Positions 35,018 to 43,984 of a stretch of DNA of 64,000 nt are shown in pieces. Location: contig NZ_VFMY01000001.1 of assembly GCF_006715305.1 (NCBI RefSeq), positions 682,001-746,000 of the forward strand, in the 5' to 3' direction. This DNA is from Arthrobacter sp. SLBN-100 (lineage in GTDB: Bacteria > Actinomycetota > Actinomycetes > Actinomycetales > Micrococcaceae). Made by a program: the position numbers and the translations under genes. Within the stretch, counting starts at the first letter, position 1, and the number at the start of each line of letters is the position of its first letter. The notes beneath the pieces were generated by a model. It was not told the DNA's origin. It saw only the letters and a list, made by a program, of their open reading frames with translations, and did not search any database.

Positions 35018-35914
35018 TTAGGACTTGGATCCGGAGAGGGCGATCCCGTCGACGATCCGGCGTTGGGCGACTCCGAACAGGACCAGCAATGGCCCTGCAG
35101 CCAGGGTCGTGGCAGCCATGAGGGCGGTCCAGTCAGCGCCGTACTGGCCTTTGAACTGGTTCACCAGCAGCGGGAGCGTGAAGTTCGCGTCGCTGTTGAG
35201 GAAGATCAGCGGCCCGAAGAAGTTGTTCCACTGGCCCAGGAAGGTGAAGATTCCGAGCGCGGTGAGGGGGGTGCGCAGCAGCGGCAGGATCATGGTGGTG
35301 AAGATCCGGAAACGGCTGGCACCGTCCAGTTCGGCGGCTTCCTCCAGCTCTTTCGGGATGCCCTTGACGTACTGTCGCATGAGGAACACGCCGAAAGCGT
35401 TGAAGAGTGCGGCGGGCACGATGAGTGCGGCGTGGGTGTCTATCCAGCCGAACCAGCCCATGATGATGTAGAGCGGGATGATGGTCAGCTGGGCCGGAAC
35501 CATCATCGTGGCGAGGAACACCATGAACAGGGGCTTGCTTCCGCGGAATTCGATTCTGGCGAAGGCGTAGGCGGCCATGGATGAGGTGAGCAGGGAGATC
35601 GCGGTGACGGTTACTGCAATGTAGGTGCTGTTCCAGAATCCGCGGACGAAGTCGGCACCTGTGAAGGCTTTTTCATAACCCTCTGTGGTCCATTCGAGCG
35701 GGAACAAGGCCGGGGGGTGCGCGAAGATCTCGGTCACCGGTTTGAACGAGGACAGCAGCATCCACAGGAATGGCAGGGCCATCAGGACTGCGCAGGCAGC
35801 CAGGGCAGCGTGGAGAATGGTTCGGCCCGCAAGACGCTGGGGGTTCAACCCCCGGCGCTCCGATGCCTCGGGCATGCTCCGGTGGTTATTTCGGGTAGTG
35901 GTGGGAGTGCTCAT
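35018..35914 (-). CDS. ABC sugar transporter permease (MalG type)
   Basis: 298 residues, six predicted membrane helices, the first at about residue 35 (ILHAALAACAVLMALPFLWM). The EAA loop is IPKELEEAAELDGASRFRIF. The ATG at 35914 overlaps the stop of the upstream permease (ATGA); a start six codons further upstream would extend the overlap. With its partner it forms the channel of the alpha-glucoside importer. As in the fructan locus, no ATPase gene accompanies the operon. Confidence 0.92.
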   Translation of the reverse strand: MSTPTTTRNNHRSMPEASERRGLNPQRLAGRTILHAALAACAVLMALPFLWMLLSSFKPVTEIFAHPPALFPLEWTTEGYEKAFTGADFVRGFWNSTYIAVTVTAISLLTSSMAAYAFARIEFRGSKPLFMVFLATMMVPAQLTIIPLYIIMGWFGWIDTHAALIVPAALFNAFGVFLMRQYVKGIPKELEEAAELDGASRFRIFTTMILPLLRTPLTALGIFTFLGQWNNFFGPLIFLNSDANFTLPLLVNQFKGQYGADWTALMAATTLAAGPLLVLFGVAQRRIVDGIALSGSKS

Positions 35915-36852
35915 TCTGCGTAGTGGACCCATCTCTTCTGAGCCGCCAGCTGCAGGGCGGTCACACCGAGCAGGGACAGCAGGAGCAGGAATGCCAGGGC
36001 CGAGGCCTGGCCGAAATTGAATTCGCGGAAGGCGATCTGGACGACTTCGTACACGATGGTGCGGGCAGCTTCAGGAGCATTGCTGTCCATGAAGACATAG
36101 ATGTAGTCGAAGATCTGAAAGGAGCCGATGATCGAGGTGATCGAGAGAAACAGGATGGTGGGAGACAGCAGCGGAATAGTGACGTGCACAAGCTTCTGCC
36201 ACCCGCTGCAGCCGTCCAGCTCGGCCGCTTCCAGGTAGGAAGAGCCGATGCTCTGCAGTCCGGCCATGAACATCACCAGCTGGTAGCCCAGGCCCTGCCA
36301 GATTGCCACAATAGCGAAGGCCGGAATGATGAAATTGGGGTCCTGCAGCCAGTCCGGGGCCTGGATGCCGATGCTGCGCAACGCGCTGCTGACCGGGCTG
36401 ATTTCAGGGTTGAACAGCCACAACCAGATCGCAGCAACCGCCACGGAAGAGGTCACCACCGGTGCTACGAAGCAAAGCCGGTAGACCGATGTCATCTTGC
36501 CCGCCTTCTGCATCAGCAGGGCAAAGATGAAACTTGAGATCATCAAGCCGGGCACCTGCAGCACCGTGAACCACAGGGTATTCAAGGCCGAGCGCTGGAT
36601 CCGTGGGTTGGACAGTACGTCAGTGAAGTTCCCGAACCCGGCAAACGTCGCCGCGCCGAAGCCATCCCAGTCACTGAACGCCAATACCAGGGCAAAGACC
36701 AGCGGTCCGACCATGAAGGCTGCCAGCCCCACGAGTTGCGGCGACAGGAAGACCAGCGCGGCGATTGTGTCCTTGCGCCTGCGCCGGGACGGGCCGCGTC
36801 GAGGTGGTTCGGTCGACCGTGCCGGTGCAGGGGTGGCGGTCAGCGTGCTCAC
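35911..36852 (-). CDS. ABC sugar transporter permease (MalF type)
   Basis: 313 residues. After a basic, proline-rich cytoplasmic start (PPRRGPSRRRRKDTI) there are six membrane helices, from IAALVFLSPQLVGLAAFMVG onward. The EAA loop is SSYLEAAELDGCSGWQKLVH. The GTG start overlaps the binding-protein stop (GTGA), and its own stop overlaps the next permease start, so the three transporter genes are translationally coupled. Confidence 0.92.
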   Translation of the reverse strand: MSTLTATPAPARSTEPPRRGPSRRRRKDTIAALVFLSPQLVGLAAFMVGPLVFALVLAFSDWDGFGAATFAGFGNFTDVLSNPRIQRSALNTLWFTVLQVPGLMISSFIFALLMQKAGKMTSVYRLCFVAPVVTSSVAVAAIWLWLFNPEISPVSSALRSIGIQAPDWLQDPNFIIPAFAIVAIWQGLGYQLVMFMAGLQSIGSSYLEAAELDGCSGWQKLVHVTIPLLSPTILFLSITSIIGSFQIFDYIYVFMDSNAPEAARTIVYEVVQIAFREFNFGQASALAFLLLLSLLGVTALQLAAQKRWVHYAE

Positions 36853-38168
36853 TTCGTTGACTCCACCAGCTGGGTAACGGCGGAGCTGAACGACGCCGCA
36901 GTCGTAGTAGAGGGATCTTTAAACAGCTTGTCGACCAGGAGGGGCAGTTCGGTAGCGGTTTTCGGATTGCCGACGAACGCGCGGGGGATGGCGTAGCCCT
37001 TGGCCACGACATCGTTGAACCACTTGCCGTGAGCCGGAACGCCGCCTTCAGTGGCCACCTCGTCCAGGCCCTTGATCGACGGCACGGCGTTGCCGCCACC
37101 GGAGAGCCGGAATTTCTGCCCGTCACGGCTGACGTAGTTGCCGATCAGCCGGAGTGCCTTGTCGGGGTTCTTGGCCTTTGCGTTGAGGGCTATAGCCGCA
37201 GTAGCGACGGGTGCCGGAAGAATGTCCTTGCCCGAGGGTGAGGGGACAGGGGCGATGTCATAACCGAACTTGACATCCTTGAGCGTTGGCAGCGCCCAGC
37301 GGCCGACGTTGTTCAATGCAAGTTGTCCGGCCAGGAAAAGGGCGTCTCCGCTTTGGCCCTTGGGCAGGGAGCCGGCATAGGTGATGTTGCCGGACTTGAA
37401 CTGCTCAAGCAGCCATTCCAGTCCCTCCTGGGACTTGGGGTCATCGGCAAGAACGAGCTTGCCGGACTCGTCGGTCAGTTGACCTCCGAACATGGTGGTG
37501 GCGGAGCACCAGTTGAACCACCAGTTGGACAGGATCAAGCCCTTCTTGCCGGAGGCACGCACCTTGCCCAGCAGATCCTCCAGCGCGTCCGGCGTCCAAG
37601 TGCCGGCCTCGAAAAGCTGGGCAGGATCCTGGGAAACGCCTGCCGCGGAGAGAACGTCCTTGTTGAACCAGAACACCGAGGGATTGCAGTCCACCGGAAT
37701 GCCGAAAATCCCCGCGCTGCCGTCTGCGGGCTTGCACCACTGGTAGAGATCCTCCGGGAAGTCCTCCAGCGTGACCGGGGACGTACCGCCCTTGAGGTAG
37801 TCGCTGAGGTCTGTAATCTGCTTTGCTTCAATCATTTTGGCCATGTCGGCATCCCCCACGTAGAACGCATCGGGAGCGGAGCCGCCTGCGAGCTGTGAGA
37901 GCAGCTTGGCCTGGTAGTCGCCGACGACGGCCTGGAAGCTGACTTTGGCGTCAATTTTCTTGCCGAGCTCGGTCGCGAACTGCTTGTAGCGTTCGTCCTC
38001 GCCAGGGTTGGCCCATGCTGCCCAGGAAACGTTGCCCCCGGCGCTGGTGCCGGAACCGCCGCCGCAGGCTGCCACGGCCGGAGCGGCCGCCAACCCCAGC
38101 GCACCCAGCATGCCGCTGCGCAGCACAGCCCGCCGGTCCACAGTACGTGAGAAGAGAGAGTTAGACAT
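36849..38168 (-). CDS. ABC transporter sugar-binding lipoprotein with a Tat-like signal
   Basis: 439 residues. The N-terminus reads SRTVDRRAVLRSGMLGALGL and continues to a lipobox AVAACGGGSG; the double arginine before the hydrophobic core suggests export through TatAC as a lipoprotein. The mature part is a family 1 binding protein, with LYQWCKPADGSAGIFGIPVD and WFNKDVLSAAGVSQDPAQLF. The ATG at 38168 has AAAGGA at a spacing of nine bases; an ATG three codons upstream is too close to it. It leads the importer operon; the alpha-glucosidase and pullulanase neighbours suggest a malto- or isomalto-oligosaccharide ligand (inference). Confidence 0.9.
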   Translation of the reverse strand: MSNSLFSRTVDRRAVLRSGMLGALGLAAAPAVAACGGGSGTSAGGNVSWAAWANPGEDERYKQFATELGKKIDAKVSFQAVVGDYQAKLLSQLAGGSAPDAFYVGDADMAKMIEAKQITDLSDYLKGGTSPVTLEDFPEDLYQWCKPADGSAGIFGIPVDCNPSVFWFNKDVLSAAGVSQDPAQLFEAGTWTPDALEDLLGKVRASGKKGLILSNWWFNWCSATTMFGGQLTDESGKLVLADDPKSQEGLEWLLEQFKSGNITYAGSLPKGQSGDALFLAGQLALNNVGRWALPTLKDVKFGYDIAPVPSPSGKDILPAPVATAAIALNAKAKNPDKALRLIGNYVSRDGQKFRLSGGGNAVPSIKGLDEVATEGGVPAHGKWFNDVVAKGYAIPRAFVGNPKTATELPLLVDKLFKDPSTTTAASFSSAVTQLVESTK

Positions 38169-38702
38169 CGATGTCATTCCTTTGAGTAGATGGCGGCCTA
38201 GGGTGGCATGCCGGAAAACCAATTGATACAAGAATTAAATTTATAACCCGTATAAATTATGAAGTGTGTTAGATCACACGGTCAAGGCGGTGGGGCTACA
38301 TGACTTTTCAAGTGAAGTTGCACTCGAGAACACACTGCCTGGAAGTCCCCCGTACCGATTCGGGACAGGGGCATGTGGAAGACAGCCGGCAGGTCAACTA
38401 ATGCGTACGGGTTGCCAGTGGGTATGAATGCCGACTCGCATCTGAACCTTGGAGTCACAGACCAAAGGGTCTGCATACCGTTATTCCGTCAGGGACGGGA
38501 CTCCCTCGTCCTAGCCGCCGGCTGTATTCCCGGTTGCTGCAGCGGCCGGGGAGTTTTGAGGGAAGGAATCGCTGTCGGAGGTCGGGCACAAGGGTGCGAC
38601 TGGCGGCTGCTGGGTGGTGGGGGTGTTTATGTCCGGGTGCGGGCGGGCTGCCGGTTTCCAACGCCTGTTCCACCATCCGTCCCCGGTTTGGAGGAGTTGT
38701 CG
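38169..38702. other. Control region of the alpha-glucoside operon and non-coding DNA
   Basis: The part next to the binding-protein gene (to about 38300) is strikingly AT-rich for this genome and holds the inverted repeat at 38238-38258. The rest, to the 82-aa gene, has only overlapping frames with no recognisable protein. Confidence 0.55.
38238..38258. promoter_or_regulatory. AT-rich inverted repeat, probable repressor operator
   Basis: AATTTATA (38238-38245), spacer ACCCG, TATAAATT (38251-38258): a perfect 8-bp inverted repeat, 70-90 bp before the binding-protein start. The arms resemble the AT-rich operators of ROK-type repressors, and a ROK repressor is encoded at 42246. It overlaps a likely promoter. 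Confidence 0.6.
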
Positions 38703-38951
38703 TTACTCCTTCTGTTCCGGGCGGGACAAACGGCGTTGCTCGAGTGCAGTCATAAGGTCGATTTCTCTTACCTGCCCGTAGGGGACTTCGGGGGTGATGG
38801 CAACGGTGAAGTGCGCAGGGGCGTGCCTGGTAATCAGGATCCCCCCGGCGCGATCCTTTGTCGCGATGCTCATGGCGCTGTCGATTGCTGCATTGAGCCG
38901 AATGTCTCTTTCCGGGCTGGTTTGGGAAGAGAGGTGAATGACCTGTTGCAT
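38703..38951 (-). CDS. Small hypothetical protein
   Basis: 82 residues starting MQQVIHLSSQTSPERDIRLN and containing AGGILITRHAPAHFTVAITP then EVPYGQVREIDLM. It has the composition of a folded alpha/beta protein, no membrane segment, and a polar C-terminal tail. The ribosome-binding site is weak. It sits between the importer operon and the pullulanase gene, in the same direction as both, 67 bp beyond the pullulanase stop, so it may be transcribed with the pullulanase. No family is recognised. Confidence 0.55.
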   Translation of the reverse strand: MQQVIHLSSQTSPERDIRLNAAIDSAMSIATKDRAGGILITRHAPAHFTVAITPEVPYGQVREIDLMTALEQRRLSRPEQKE

Positions 38952-39018
38952 GGGTGTGTACTTTCACGCTTTTAAGGTTCAGGGGCCGGCGGAGCCGTGC
39001 CAGCCGGCCCCTGGGGGC

Positions 39019-42000
39019 TTACTTGGCTTGGAAAACCGCTACTGTGCGGGCCGGGACTGTGAATGAACCGCTGGAAGGATCATTCACGGCAGTTTTCACG
39101 AGGGGGTCGGAGCCATTGGCCTGGACGGGATGAAGGCTGTGCTGCAGGCCTGCCGTGCCCGGAACGGTCTGAACGGTCGCTTCGTCGGATGCGTTGAAAA
39201 CAACGATCATGCCCTTGAGGTCCTTGTCCATGTCGGAGCCCACGGTGTCGTCCAGGCGCATGACCACAACCCCGGGAGCCTGGTCAGGGCCGGCTGAGGG
39301 GAAGGAGAGTTTTTGCTGGATGAGTTTGGCGTCCCCGAGGTGGAACAGGGGGGAGCTCTTGCGGATTTCGAGGAGCTCTTTGGCGCGCTCACGGGAAGCG
39401 GCGATATGTGCCGGTTGTGGGTTTAGGGCCGGGTCTGCGAGCAGGGTTTTCATGTAGGGGTATTTGTCCCTGTTGTCCCGCTCTGGCGGTAGACCCCGGG
39501 CAAAGCCGTTTGTGGTGCCGGTGTGATCCAGCACGTTGTACCAGTCGCCGGAGTCGTAACTGTTTCGGTCCAGTGACTTGCTGCGCAGGTTTTCTGTGCC
39601 TGCATGCCAGAACGATACGCCTTGGCCGAAGGCCGTGGTGCTCAGGGCGAGGGTGTTCATCCTGATGCGATCCTCCATGGGGGTCCCCTGGGGAAGCTTC
39701 AGCGTCAGTGCGTCGAAGAGGGTTTCATTGTCGTGCGCGTCCACATAGGTGATGACTTCAGAGGGGTCGGCGGTGTAGCCAGCGGGATTGCCCCTATAGT
39801 CGACGTCCGATCCCTTGACGGTGACTCCGGTTCGGTCGATGAATGAGTAGTCCTTGAGGTTTCCGGTGAGGCCGACTTTGAGTTGGTCCTGGGCGAGCAG
39901 GAGCGTGGCGCGTTGTTCCTCGGGGCTACCGTTGGCCGGGGACAGGTTCGGGTCGGTAAAGAGCCCGGAGGCGAAGCCTTGGACACCCGGGTCTTCGTCA
40001 AAGGGGGTGCCTCCGCGGACGGCATCGCGGAGACGGTCGCTGAAGGTGCCGATTCCTGTGCCGGCCATGTTCTGCTGGGTGGCCTGCACGAAGCGTGCGT
40101 CGTTAGCTACTTCCCCGAATTCCCAGCCTTCCCCGTAGAGGTAGATGTTCTTGCCGTCCACTCCGTCCCTCTGAAGTGTCAGCTTGTCCAGCGCTGCCCT
40201 GGCATCGAGGAGGTTCTGCTTGGTGTGGTGTCCCATCAGGTCGAAGCGGAAGCCGTCCAGTTTATATGTCTTGGCCAGCGTGACGAGGGAATCGACCATG
40301 AGTTTTCCCATCATGGTGTTTTCCGTTGCAGTGTTGGCGCAGCAGGTCGAAGTCTCCAAGGCGCCGGTGGTTGGGTTGAGCCTGTGGTAGTAGCCCGGGA
40401 CGATGCGGTCCAGGTTGTGAGTGGAGTTCTGTCCGGCGCCGGAGGTGTGGTTGTAGACCACATCCTGGATCACGCGGGCCCCTGCCGTGTTTAGCCCTGC
40501 GACCATTTGGCGGAATTCGAGGGTCCTGAGGGCGCCATCGGGGTTGGTCGAGTATGACCCCTCGGGGGTTGTGTAGTGCAGGGGATCGTAGCCCCAGTTG
40601 AACCCGTCCTTGGCAGCAATGGCGCCTACGCAGGCCTGCTGTTCTTCGCCGTCCGGGGGAAGGGCCGGCAGATCACATTGCGGTTCCTGGTGCAGTCCGC
40701 GGTGTTCTTCTATGGTGGCGATGTCGTTCACCGGGAGGAGATGAACGGCGTTGAGGCCGGACTTGGTCATTTCCTGAATGTGGCGCATGCCGTCACTGCC
40801 TTGGTGGGTGAAGGCCTTGTAGGTTCCACGGTCCGAGGACGGGACGGTCTTGTCTGCTATTGAGAAGTCGCGCACGTGCAGTTCGTAGATGGAGAGGTCC
40901 TCGGGTTTTTCGACGACCGGTTTGGCAATTTTCTCCCAGCCGGCGGGAGCCAGGGCCGGGTCGGACAGGTTCACGAGCAGACTGCGCTCGGAATTCGCTG
41001 ACAAACCCACACTGTAAGGATCGGTGACAAAGTTCTTCTCGACTTTGCCCGTCTCTGGAACGAAAACTTCCACTTCGAAGAGATAGTAGTCACCCTCCCA
41101 GCCCTTGTCGCCCAGGACAGACCACACGCCGTCCTGGCCGTTCTTCGTAGGGATGCTGGCTTTGGGCTTACCACCGGATCCGTCGTTATAGATATGCAGT
41201 GTTACGTTGCGTGCGGTGGGCGCCCACAGGGAAAGCTCCGGCCGATCGCCCTTCCAGCGCAGTCCGAGGTCCTGCTTTGCAGCAGAAGCATATACCTCGT
41301 CCAGGACGCCTGGGATCTGAACACCGGTCGTTGCGACGGTGTTGCCTGCCGCATCATGGGCTGCCAGAATCAGCTGGCCCTTGAGAAGTTCCCGCGCTTC
41401 CCGTGCCGCCTCCGCGGACAGTTTCAGGACTGTAGACCCGGCCAGGTGTGGATATTTCCCGGCCAGCGCGCCGTCAAGTCCGCCGGCCTTGAGGGTCAGC
41501 GGCCTGGCTGTTCCGCCGAGTACCTTCCCGTCAGAGACTGTCAGGCCGCCGTTGCCGGCAGCGTAGAGCTGGAAGGAAGCCGCTCGGGCCGGGTCAAGCC
41601 CCCTCCACGCGATCGTGTCCGTCGTGAGCCAATGCCCCGCAGAGGGACCACCCACGGACTCAGGCAAATCGTCACTTAAACGGTGCGTGCTGTGGTCGTA
41701 GGTAAACGTGACCGGACCTCCCGGTGCCTTGACCAGGATATTCGCCCCGCCGGCAACTCCGTCCGCACCGTAGTTCTCTGCCCACGAATCGTTCAAGGCA
41801 GCCTTGACTTCATAACTACCTGCCGGGATGTCGAAGGTGGCCCTGTAAAGACCTTCAGCGCCGGAGACGGGCTGAAGCCGAGTAGCAGGGCATGGCGGCT
41901 GCCATTCCCCTGCACAGCCCAGTTCATCCTGAAGCGACCCCACAAGGGTCACGGAGCTGGGCAACTCCGTATGCGCCGCAAATGCAGGTAAGGCCGGACC

Positions 42001-42084
42001 GGCGAGTGCAGCGGAAATACTGGTGCCGATGGCAGCCGTTATCAGCGCTTTTCGGCTGTGGCCGCTTGAGACATATTGGATCAT
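39019..42084 (-). CDS. Secreted pullulanase-type alpha-1,6-glucosidase
   Basis: 1021 residues from the ATG at 42084, preceded by CAGGAG; an upstream in-frame start 26 codons earlier is unsupported. A signal peptide (RKALITAAIGTSISAALAGP, ending at PAFA) is followed by an X25-type starch-binding module (SLQDELGCAGEWQPPCPATR, ALNDSWAENYGADG). Next come an N-terminal pullulanase domain and the GH13 barrel, with NWGYDPLHYTTPEGSY, DVVYNHTSG (region I), GFRFDLMGHH (II), YLYGEGWEFG (III) and YVDAHDNETL (IV). It hydrolyses alpha-1,6 branches of pullulan and starch outside the cell, supplying oligosaccharides to the adjacent importer. Confidence 0.95.
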   Translation of the reverse strand: MIQYVSSGHSRKALITAAIGTSISAALAGPALPAFAAHTELPSSVTLVGSLQDELGCAGEWQPPCPATRLQPVSGAEGLYRATFDIPAGSYEVKAALNDSWAENYGADGVAGGANILVKAPGGPVTFTYDHSTHRLSDDLPESVGGPSAGHWLTTDTIAWRGLDPARAASFQLYAAGNGGLTVSDGKVLGGTARPLTLKAGGLDGALAGKYPHLAGSTVLKLSAEAAREARELLKGQLILAAHDAAGNTVATTGVQIPGVLDEVYASAAKQDLGLRWKGDRPELSLWAPTARNVTLHIYNDGSGGKPKASIPTKNGQDGVWSVLGDKGWEGDYYLFEVEVFVPETGKVEKNFVTDPYSVGLSANSERSLLVNLSDPALAPAGWEKIAKPVVEKPEDLSIYELHVRDFSIADKTVPSSDRGTYKAFTHQGSDGMRHIQEMTKSGLNAVHLLPVNDIATIEEHRGLHQEPQCDLPALPPDGEEQQACVGAIAAKDGFNWGYDPLHYTTPEGSYSTNPDGALRTLEFRQMVAGLNTAGARVIQDVVYNHTSGAGQNSTHNLDRIVPGYYHRLNPTTGALETSTCCANTATENTMMGKLMVDSLVTLAKTYKLDGFRFDLMGHHTKQNLLDARAALDKLTLQRDGVDGKNIYLYGEGWEFGEVANDARFVQATQQNMAGTGIGTFSDRLRDAVRGGTPFDEDPGVQGFASGLFTDPNLSPANGSPEEQRATLLLAQDQLKVGLTGNLKDYSFIDRTGVTVKGSDVDYRGNPAGYTADPSEVITYVDAHDNETLFDALTLKLPQGTPMEDRIRMNTLALSTTAFGQGVSFWHAGTENLRSKSLDRNSYDSGDWYNVLDHTGTTNGFARGLPPERDNRDKYPYMKTLLADPALNPQPAHIAASRERAKELLEIRKSSPLFHLGDAKLIQQKLSFPSAGPDQAPGVVVMRLDDTVGSDMDKDLKGMIVVFNASDEATVQTVPGTAGLQHSLHPVQANGSDPLVKTAVNDPSSGSFTVPARTVAVFQAK

Positions 42085-42187
42085 CGTTGACTCCTGACCA
42101 GGCCCACGGGCGCCCGGAAGATGTGAGTAAGAGAAACCGTAGGAAATACGGCAATGCTCCAAAGGAGGAGCTGAGCATAAAATTTGA

Positions 42188-42202
42188 GACTAAAATTTAG
42201 TC
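42188..42202. promoter_or_regulatory. Palindrome in the pullulanase/ROK-repressor divergent promoter region
   Basis: GACTAAAATTTAGTC is a perfect 7-1-7 palindrome between the two start codons (104 bp from the pullulanase, 44 bp from the ROK gene). Another AAAATTT lies just beside it. It is a candidate site for the ROK repressor. Confidence 0.6.
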
Positions 42203-42245
42203 GTTCAAGTATTATGGAAGTTAACTCAAGGAGAGGTCAATACCT

Positions 42246-43502
42246 GTGTCTTCTGTGATCTCAACACCCGGGCCCCAGCTGCTGCGCAGAGCAAGTGCCA
42301 GTGCTGTTCTGGACTACATCCGGGCTTCGCCTGCTGTGACGGTCACCGAAGTCATGCAGGCCACTGGACTCGCGCGGGCCACTGCCCTGTCGGTGTGCGA
42401 GGAACTGATGGAACGGGGCTGGATCAGGGAACTGGAGAACCAGCGGGCTTTTGGCCAGTACCAGAAAGGGCGGCCGGGCCGTAGGTTCGAGCTCAATGAA
42501 AGTGCCGGTTACGTCATGGGCGTGGACGTGGGAATCGCCAAGGCCACTGCCGTAGTGTCAAATCTTCGGGGGGAAACTGTGGGAAGGTCCAGCCTGCCAT
42601 TCCCCGGCGTCCAGATCAGGGCCGAGGATCGCATCCCGGGGGAGCAGATGACTTCCAAGGAACGTCTTGCCTTCATCGATCGGACGGCGATGGAGGCCCT
42701 TCAAAATGCTGGTGCTTCTGCGAACAAGGTGCTTGCTGTGAGCATCGGAATAGCAGCACCCGTTGACCGAAACGGCGAAGTATTGGCCACCCAACGCTTC
42801 TGGGAGCTATTTGACGTAGACCTCAGAGCCACCTTCCAGGAACTCCACGGCTGGAAGGTGCTACTGGAAAACGATGCAAACCTTGCCGCCTTGGGTGAAC
42901 GTTGGCGCGGCGCATCGGCCGGAGTGGACGACGTCGTGGTTATCCTCTCCAGCGAACGCTTCGGTTCGGGAGTGATCGACGGCGGGCGGCTCCTCCATGG
43001 CAGCCAGGGCGGCGCCGGCGAGTTGGCGTTCTTGAAGCACGTCCAGGGAGTCGGTGATACCTTCGGCATCGCTCTCATGGCGAAGACCTGGGCCACCGAA
43101 GCTCTCGCCGGCAAAGCAAAGACCTCCCTCCGAAAGCATGCGCAGGAGGGCATCGAGGCCGAGCATGTTTTCGCCGCAGCAGCAGATGGGGACGATGTGG
43201 CCGTCAACATCATGGACCGGCTCGCCGACAGGATGGCCAGGGTCATCGGAGCTGTAGCCACCATCTTTAACCCGGAACTAGTCGTCATCGGCGGCGCTGT
43301 GGCAAAGTCCGCCGCAGTGCTGGTCGAACCCATCGCAGGGCTACTTGCAGAATTTACGGCGACCCCACCACGGATCGCCGTTTCTCCGCTGGGAGATTCG
43401 ATAGTTGCTGTCGGAGCCACAAGGAGCGCACTGGACTACGTCGAGAAAAACAGCCTTGACCTGGAGTTACGCGGGGCGAGCCGGGCAGATAAGGGAACAT
43501 GA
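42246..43502 (+). CDS. ROK-family transcriptional repressor (NagC/XylR type)
   Basis: 418 residues. An N-terminal winged helix (RASASAVLDYIRASPAVTVT, then MQATGLARATALSVCEELM) is followed by a ROK fold with YVMGVDVGIAKATAVVSNLR, VLLENDANLAALGERWRGAS and ELVVIGGAVAKSAAVLV. The zinc motif usual in ROK proteins (CxCGxxGCxE) is absent: the segment after GAGELAFLKH continues VQGVGDTFGIALM without cysteines. GTG start with AGGAGAGG at 42228-42235. Divergent from the pullulanase gene, it probably represses that gene and the importer operon and responds to a sugar; the target assignment is inference. Confidence 0.9.
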   Translation: MSSVISTPGPQLLRRASASAVLDYIRASPAVTVTEVMQATGLARATALSVCEELMERGWIRELENQRAFGQYQKGRPGRRFELNESAGYVMGVDVGIAKATAVVSNLRGETVGRSSLPFPGVQIRAEDRIPGEQMTSKERLAFIDRTAMEALQNAGASANKVLAVSIGIAAPVDRNGEVLATQRFWELFDVDLRATFQELHGWKVLLENDANLAALGERWRGASAGVDDVVVILSSERFGSGVIDGGRLLHGSQGGAGELAFLKHVQGVGDTFGIALMAKTWATEALAGKAKTSLRKHAQEGIEAEHVFAAAADGDDVAVNIMDRLADRMARVIGAVATIFNPELVVIGGAVAKSAAVLVEPIAGLLAEFTATPPRIAVSPLGDSIVAVGATRSALDYVEKNSLDLELRGASRADKGT

Positions 43503-43984
43503 ACCTTGCCCATAAGGGCCAAAGTCCACTCCATACGGAATAGGCTCACTCCGAGACGCTCCAGTCCCGTCAAGCAAATCTCCAGATCGAGGACTAAATG
43601 TCCTGCTTCTCCCAGCTGGCAATAGTTCCATGACTCGTCCCTGGTCAAGAGCCCGATCGAAATCGTTTGAATCACACCCTCGCTTTAGAAGCGGTCATTT
43701 AGGGCTGATGGGCAACCCTCTTGCACGGAGTCCGATCAGGTTTGAAGTACCCCCAACCTGACGTCCAGTGACGGCTCGAACACCGTCAGATTAGGGTCCA
43801 ATAGGGGTTCCCCTACTCCTTTGGGGAAGGATCCCAGATTCCAATCTGACAGAAGCCGCGAAAAGGCAACGGGCTTACTGGAAGCCACCTTCTGCCAAAA
43901 GCTTCGCCTCGTGGAGATTCTTGGCGGCGTTCATGAAAGCAGGGTCTTTGACCGCCCGGGGCTCAGGTCGAAGGGGACGTTTGC
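43503..43984. other. Intergenic DNA without a clear gene
   Basis: Only short, low-quality frames occur. There is a small hairpin TAGGGG-TT-CCCCTA at 43802-43815 and a separated repeat pair GTCAGATT/AATCTGAC flanking it. A 35-codon minus-strand stretch ending at 43875 (VKDPAFMNAAKNLHEAKLLA) reads protein-like but has no start signal; it could be gene debris. Confidence 0.45.

Noticed and set aside
38455-38967. A 170-codon minus-strand frame
   Set aside because: It overlaps the better 82-aa frame, is rich in Pro/Arg/His and has no domain.
43436-43675. A 79-codon minus-strand frame overlapping the end of the ROK repressor
   Set aside because: It overlaps a well-supported gene on the other strand and lacks a start signal or family.
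43657-43680. ATCGAAATCGTTTGAATC as a further LacI operator
   Set aside because: Only one half-site fits, and no gene start follows at a sensible distance.
43802-43815. TAGGGG-TT-CCCCTA as a terminator of the ROK repressor gene
   Set aside because: It is 300 bp beyond the stop, has a 2-nt loop and no T-run.
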